Source: CALXXL01 sp964512385 (GTDB taxonomy: Bacteria > Verrucomicrobiota > Lentisphaeria > Victivallales > Victivallaceae). From it: a DNA stretch of 8,869 nt. The number at the start of each line of letters is the position of its first letter. The first letter of the stretch is position 1. A model generated the notes under the pieces. That model made no database searches and was not told the DNA's origin. It saw only the letters and a list, made by a program, of their open reading frames with translations. Below, in pieces: positions 5,036-8,869 of the stretch. The stretch covers positions 1 through 8,869 of the forward strand of contig CAZEHZ010000098.1 of NCBI GenBank assembly GCA_964512385.1, read 5' to 3'. The position numbers were made by a program, and so were the translations under genes.

Positions 5036-8011
5036 TTACAGCGCCGCCAGAGTATTTTTATAATTTTCAACCAGTTCATCCACGGCAACATCGGCCACGG
5101 TTTCACCGTTCGCTTTTATGCTTAACGTGTTGGAGTCATTAACTTTACCTACGCAGGCAAACGGGATCCCAGCCAGCAGAGCTTCAAATTGCGCCTGTTT
5201 TTCCGGCGCAATGGTAGCAATAAAACGGCTGTTGGATTCCGAGAACAACGTTTCCAGCACACTGCATTTTTCTGCGCCCGGCACCTTTGCCAAGTCAATA
5301 TCCAAGCCCAACCGACCGCCAATCGCCACTTTACTGAAGCCAACCGCCAAACCGCCCAAAGCCGGTGTATGTAACGAATGAATCAGTTCCTGTTCCGTTG
5401 CCGCTCCAATCTGCGCATAAGTCTTTAACGCTAAGGCCGAATCAACTTTCGGTACGGCATTGCCGGTGGCGTTCAACATAAAGAAATACTCACTGCCGCC
5501 GAGTTCCGGCATGGTATTACCGATGACATAAACCAGATCGCCAACCTTTTTGGCATCCAGAGTTACGGCCTTGGCAATATCATCCATCTTGCTGATGGCA
5601 CTGAACAATACTGACGGCGGAATAGAAATCTTGCGCCCGCCTCTGGTACTGTCATTTTTCATGCTGTCTTTGCCGGAAATGCATGGCACTTTATAAATTT
5701 TGGTAAATTCATATAACGCTTGATTGGCACGCACCAACTGCGCCAGTTTGTATTCCCCGTCTGGAGTCTTTTCGCTCTGAACCGGGTCCGGCCAGCAGAA
5801 ATTGTCCAGTCCGGCAATATGACCGAGTTTACCGCCCACCGCAATAATCCGGCGCACCGCCAAGTCGATGCTGGACGCCATCATCCAATAGGTATCCACA
5901 TCGCTGTAATGCGGCAGAATTGCGGCCGACAACACCACACCTTCCCGGCTTAACGGTTCAATCATCGTTACAGTGGCGTCGCTGACCACATCACGGCACT
6001 TGCCGATAAACGGCTTGATTACGCTCAAACCTTTTACTTCATGGTCATATTGACGAGCTTTAGTTTCATCACTGCAGATATTTAATCTGGCCAGCATCGC
6101 TTTAATATCTTCCGCCGCATTGCGCCCGGCAAACTGCGGCTCGGCAAAATGCGGACGCTGCCACACGGCATTAAGTTCCAACCGGGGCAACCCGTTGTGC
6201 ATAAAGTCGATATCCAGATAGCAAACAGTTTCACCGTCATACAGCATGTGGAATTTGCCGCTGTCGGTAAATTCGCCCAATACAGAAATTTCTACATCAC
6301 GAGCCGCCGCCAACTCCTGAAATTCCACAATTTTTTCCGGTGGAACCGCAAAACTCATGCGTTCCTGCGCTTCCGATACCAGAATTTCCCACGGCGCCAA
6401 CCCCGCATATTTTACCGGAGCCTTAGCCAAGTCCACCTTACAGCCGCCGCATAACGACGCCATTTCACCTACGCTGGAGGATAAACCACCCGCACCATTA
6501 TCGGTGATAAAGCGATATAAACCACGTTCACGAGCTTCATAAATAAAGTCGCCCAGTTTCTTCTGAGTAATCGGGTCGCCAATCTGCACGGCCTGCACCG
6601 GACTGTCTTTATGCAGTTCTTCACTGGAGAATGTAGCACCGTGAATCCCGTCTTTACCGATTCGGCCGCCGCCCATCACCACTAAATCGCCCGGCTTAAT
6701 CTCTTTTTCAAAGCCTTTTACCTTGCCGATCTGCCGGGGCAGTGTGCCGACGGTACCGCAATATACCAACGGTTTACCCAAGTAACGGTCATCAAAATAT
6801 TCCCAGCCCAAGCCATACGGAATACCGCTCTGATTACCGCCGTCAATTACGCCTTTATGGACACCGTCACGCAAGCGGCGTGGATGCAGTAAGCCCTCCG
6901 GCACCTCTTTATTTTCGGTAAACGGCGAACCTAAGCAGTAGCCCCAAACGTTAATCAACAGATTTGCCCCCTGCCCGGTACCCATCGGGTCGCGATTTAC
7001 GCCCACAATCCCGGTCATGGCGCCGCCGTAAGGATCCAAAGCCGACGGGCTGTTATGAGTTTCCACCTTATAAACTAAATCCACCTTGTCATTAAAGGTT
7101 ATGACGCCGGCGTTATCATGGAAAACCGAGACCAGAAAATCAACTTCTTCGCCAATTTCATTGGTACTGCGTTTAATAAAACTCTTATAGCAGGAAACGA
7201 TGCGTTCCGCCGTGCCGGATTCTTCGTCTTTATAATTGATAATCGCATCAAAAATTTTGTGCTTGCAGTGTTCGCTCCAAGTCTGCGCCAGAACTTCCAG
7301 CTCCACATCGGTGGGTTGACTGGTTAAATTATACTTGGCACGTCCTTCGGCGGTGCGGAAATAGGTCTGAATAACCTTCATCTCCTCCAAAGTCAAAGCC
7401 AAAATACCTTTTTTGCTGATATTAAGCAGTTGTTCATCGGTAACATCCAAATCATAGGTTTTTACCGGCACACTGCCCACGGCATTGATAATCGGCATAT
7501 TTAACGGAATGCCATTCCCTAATTCGGTTGCCGACAATACTTTTACCGACTGAATCAACTCATTAGCCAGCAAACCTTTAGCAATGCTTTCCACCTGTTC
7601 ACGGGTCAAATCTTTCCCGAACAGCATGTACTCCACCGAACTGAAAATCTGTTCATCTTTGGTCAACTTGCGTCTCACAATGTCGCCAATCGCCTCATGT
7701 GCGGAACGGCCGACGTTGTCCGTTACACCGGGTTTAAAGCCGACTGCCACCAGAAAGTCGCATTTGGTATCGGCGGCCATTTTTTCGCCTTCAACTTGTA
7801 CACGACTGTTCTGCAGTACCGGATTTACCAGATAATGCGCCACCTGCGACGCTTCATCGGCACTGATGTTCGCCATTACGGTATATACATCACGAGTTAC
7901 CACTTTGTCCAGCGCAATGCCCAGAAAATCGGCAATCTGCTTCTTTACCCCTTCACCGCGCGAATCGCGCCACCGGGCCAACGGAGAGATTTCAATTCGA
8001 TAACAATTCAT
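5036..8011 (-). CDS. purL: Phosphoribosylformylglycinamidine synthase, PurL with tandem N-terminal PurS-like modules, no glutaminase domain
   Basis: Catalyses the ATP-dependent conversion of FGAR to FGAM in purine synthesis, using ammonia from a glutaminase. The 991-residue protein has two PurS-like modules (about 3-75 and 85-160; the second contains GFKPGVTDNVGRSAHEA), a linker with TWSEHCKHK (244-252), and the synthetase core: KVETHNSPSALDPYGGA (315-331), GGRIGKDGIHGATFSS (448-463), GDPITQKKLGDFI (478-490), TDNGAGGLSSSVGEMA (503-518) and CISGKDSMKN (777-786). It stops where large single-chain PurL proteins (about 1,300 residues) continue into a PurQ glutaminase, so a separate PurQ is needed; none is in the window. 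In the second half of the core, HTPALGGLAV (881-890) replaces the usual HDxSDGGL. The start is supported by AAAGGT six bases upstream (8023-8018). The gap to secA is only 35 bases and contains at most a weak promoter, so co-transcription with secA and dus is likely. Confidence 0.96.
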   Translation of the reverse strand: MNCYRIEISPLARWRDSRGEGVKKQIADFLGIALDKVVTRDVYTVMANISADEASQVAHYLVNPVLQNSRVQVEGEKMAADTKCDFLVAVGFKPGVTDNVGRSAHEAIGDIVRRKLTKDEQIFSSVEYMLFGKDLTREQVESIAKGLLANELIQSVKVLSATELGNGIPLNMPIINAVGSVPVKTYDLDVTDEQLLNISKKGILALTLEEMKVIQTYFRTAEGRAKYNLTSQPTDVELEVLAQTWSEHCKHKIFDAIINYKDEESGTAERIVSCYKSFIKRSTNEIGEEVDFLVSVFHDNAGVITFNDKVDLVYKVETHNSPSALDPYGGAMTGIVGVNRDPMGTGQGANLLINVWGYCLGSPFTENKEVPEGLLHPRRLRDGVHKGVIDGGNQSGIPYGLGWEYFDDRYLGKPLVYCGTVGTLPRQIGKVKGFEKEIKPGDLVVMGGGRIGKDGIHGATFSSEELHKDSPVQAVQIGDPITQKKLGDFIYEARERGLYRFITDNGAGGLSSSVGEMASLCGGCKVDLAKAPVKYAGLAPWEILVSEAQERMSFAVPPEKIVEFQELAAARDVEISVLGEFTDSGKFHMLYDGETVCYLDIDFMHNGLPRLELNAVWQRPHFAEPQFAGRNAAEDIKAMLARLNICSDETKARQYDHEVKGLSVIKPFIGKCRDVVSDATVTMIEPLSREGVVLSAAILPHYSDVDTYWMMASSIDLAVRRIIAVGGKLGHIAGLDNFCWPDPVQSEKTPDGEYKLAQLVRANQALYEFTKIYKVPCISGKDSMKNDSTRGGRKISIPPSVLFSAISKMDDIAKAVTLDAKKVGDLVYVIGNTMPELGGSEYFFMLNATGNAVPKVDSALALKTYAQIGAATEQELIHSLHTPALGGLAVGFSKVAIGGRLGLDIDLAKVPGAEKCSVLETLFSESNSRFIATIAPEKQAQFEALLAGIPFACVGKVNDSNTLSIKANGETVADVAVDELVENYKNTLAAL

Positions 8012-8017
8012 CTTCAG

Positions 8018-8023
8018 ACCTTT
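8018..8023 (-). promoter_or_regulatory. Ribosome binding site of purL
   Basis: AAAGGT on the minus strand lies six bases before the purL ATG at 8011. It is the only purine-rich site of this type in the secA-purL gap and fits the chosen start. Confidence 0.6.
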
Positions 8024-8046
8024 ATATATAATATACGTTAATATCT

Positions 8047-8869
8047 TTACTGTTTGTCCGTTTTTTCCTCATCCACCGCCGCCAGCAAATCGGCAAAGTC
8101 AAACTGCCCGAAGGTGCGATGTATCAATTCCTGCGGCCAGCTGGTCAGCAATTTGGCAAACGCATTCATCGTTGCCATCGTTGCCCGGAACAGATTTGTT
8201 GCCACATCCTGTTCAATAGACGTCATCAGAATATCAAACGTCTTATAGGCTTCCTGCTTATACTCCACCAGCGGGTCTTTTTGCGCATACACCCGTAAAT
8301 TGATGCTGGTACGCAAATGGTCCATGGTATACAAGTGATTCTGCCAATGGCGGTCAATCGCATCCAGCAGAACATGCCGTTCCAGATAAACCCGCTGTTC
8401 CGGCGGCAACGGCGCATTTTTGATCTTATACGCCATTTCAATCCGGTCAATAATCTGCATTACCAAAGCATCTTTATTTACCAGAACATTATGTTCCATG
8501 CCGGCGGTAAGTTCTTCTTCCTTAAAATTCAACGGGAAAGTAAGATTCAGCCAGCCGACCAGCCGTTTCAAATCAGAACTATGACTCTTGTCGCCTTTTT
8601 CACGAGCCAGCACCAGTTCGTCCACTTTGTGTTCCAAACACTCTTCCAACACCATAAACAGCGTATCGTGCGGGTCTTCCGACAATAACGCCGCCTTGCG
8701 CAGTCCATATACCACTTCACGCTGTTTATTCATTACATCGTCAAAATCCAATGTCCGCTTACGAATGGCAAAATGCTGTTGTTCCACCCGCTGTTGAGCG
8801 GTTTCAATCGCATGGTCCAGCCATTTTGACTGCAGTTCATCGCCCTCTTCAATGCCGAAACGGTCAAAA
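8047..8869 (-). CDS. secA: Protein translocase ATPase SecA, C-terminal part only
   Basis: SecA is the cytoplasmic motor that pushes preproteins through the SecYEG channel. The frame is open from the right edge of the window to the TAA at 8049-8047; 273 residues are visible, so the gene begins outside. The first visible residues, FDRFGIEEGDELQSKWLDHAIETAQQRVE, match the end of the second nucleotide-binding domain and the start of the helical scaffold. IRKRTLDFDDVMNKQREVVYGLR is the very conserved scaffold stretch, and ERHVLLDAIDRHWQNHLYTMDHLR followed by INLRVYAQKDPLVEYKQEAYKTFD is the two-helix finger and following scaffold. The protein ends DEEKTDKQ and lacks the Cys-rich zinc-binding tail (CxCxSGKK type) found in many SecA proteins. 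A GTG at 8787 could look like a start but is internal, because SecA homology continues upstream. It heads the visible secA-purL-dus cluster. Confidence 0.95.
   Translation of the reverse strand, partial: FDRFGIEEGDELQSKWLDHAIETAQQRVEQQHFAIRKRTLDFDDVMNKQREVVYGLRKAALLSEDPHDTLFMVLEECLEHKVDELVLAREKGDKSHSSDLKRLVGWLNLTFPLNFKEEELTAGMEHNVLVNKDALVMQIIDRIEMAYKIKNAPLPPEQRVYLERHVLLDAIDRHWQNHLYTMDHLRTSINLRVYAQKDPLVEYKQEAYKTFDILMTSIEQDVATNLFRATMATMNAFAKLLTSWPQELIHRTFGQFDFADLLAAVDEEKTDKQ

Noticed and set aside
8012..8046. A purine-responsive riboswitch before purL
   Set aside because: Only 35 bases separate secA and purL, too few for a purine or PreQ1-type aptamer, and no stem structure is visible.
8047..8787. 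A complete 246-residue gene starting at the GTG at 8787
   Set aside because: SecA homology continues without interruption upstream to the window edge, so 8787 is an internal Val codon.
8588..8797. Short plus-strand reading frames opposite secA, and similar ones opposite purL, dus and the glycosidase
   Set aside because: All are antisense frames of well-recognised conserved genes and have no domains or supported starts.

Overview
The window is a compact stretch of bacterial chromosome with five protein genes on the minus strand and one on the plus strand, separated by short AT-rich gaps (none longer than about 185 bases). No RNA gene, insertion sequence, phage gene or CRISPR array was seen. 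A Gram-negative bacterium is suggested by the PilM/GspL-type assembly protein with a membrane segment after its actin-like part, and by a small Sec-exported phosphodiester glycosidase. The style (two-PurS PurL without glutaminase, PilM/GspL-like protein, moderate-GC genes with AT-rich spacers) would suit the PVC group, for example Lentisphaerota, but this is a weak guess; the window has no marker that fixes the phylum.

Layout. Bases 1-826 (minus) hold the N-terminal 275 residues of a PilM/GspL-like protein that runs off the left edge. An intergenic region at 827-1010 carries divergent promoters. The plus-strand gene ligA (1011-2948, NAD-dependent DNA ligase) follows and ends at an intrinsic terminator (3002-3033). 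Convergent with it is an exported phosphodiester glycosidase (3038-3934, minus), which has its own strong sigma-70-type promoter (3976-4004). To the right is a minus-strand cluster transcribed secA (8047 to beyond 8869), purL (5036-8011), dus (4023-5030). The 35-base secA-purL gap and 5-base purL-dus gap suggest one transcript for a Sec translocase ATPase, a purine synthesis enzyme and a tRNA-modifying enzyme.

Almost everything is housekeeping. I do not see a new multi-gene system. The points most worth a second look are on ligA: it ends in a peptide (QLTLGF) that looks like a beta sliding-clamp binding motif, it departs from the usual LigA sequence at several otherwise conserved positions, and its best promoter would start transcription at or one to two bases before the start codon, giving a leaderless mRNA. 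Other points are the shortened PilM/GspL-like protein, the tandem PurS modules in PurL without a PurQ domain, a SecA without the C-terminal zinc-binding tail, and a corrected start for the glycosidase.
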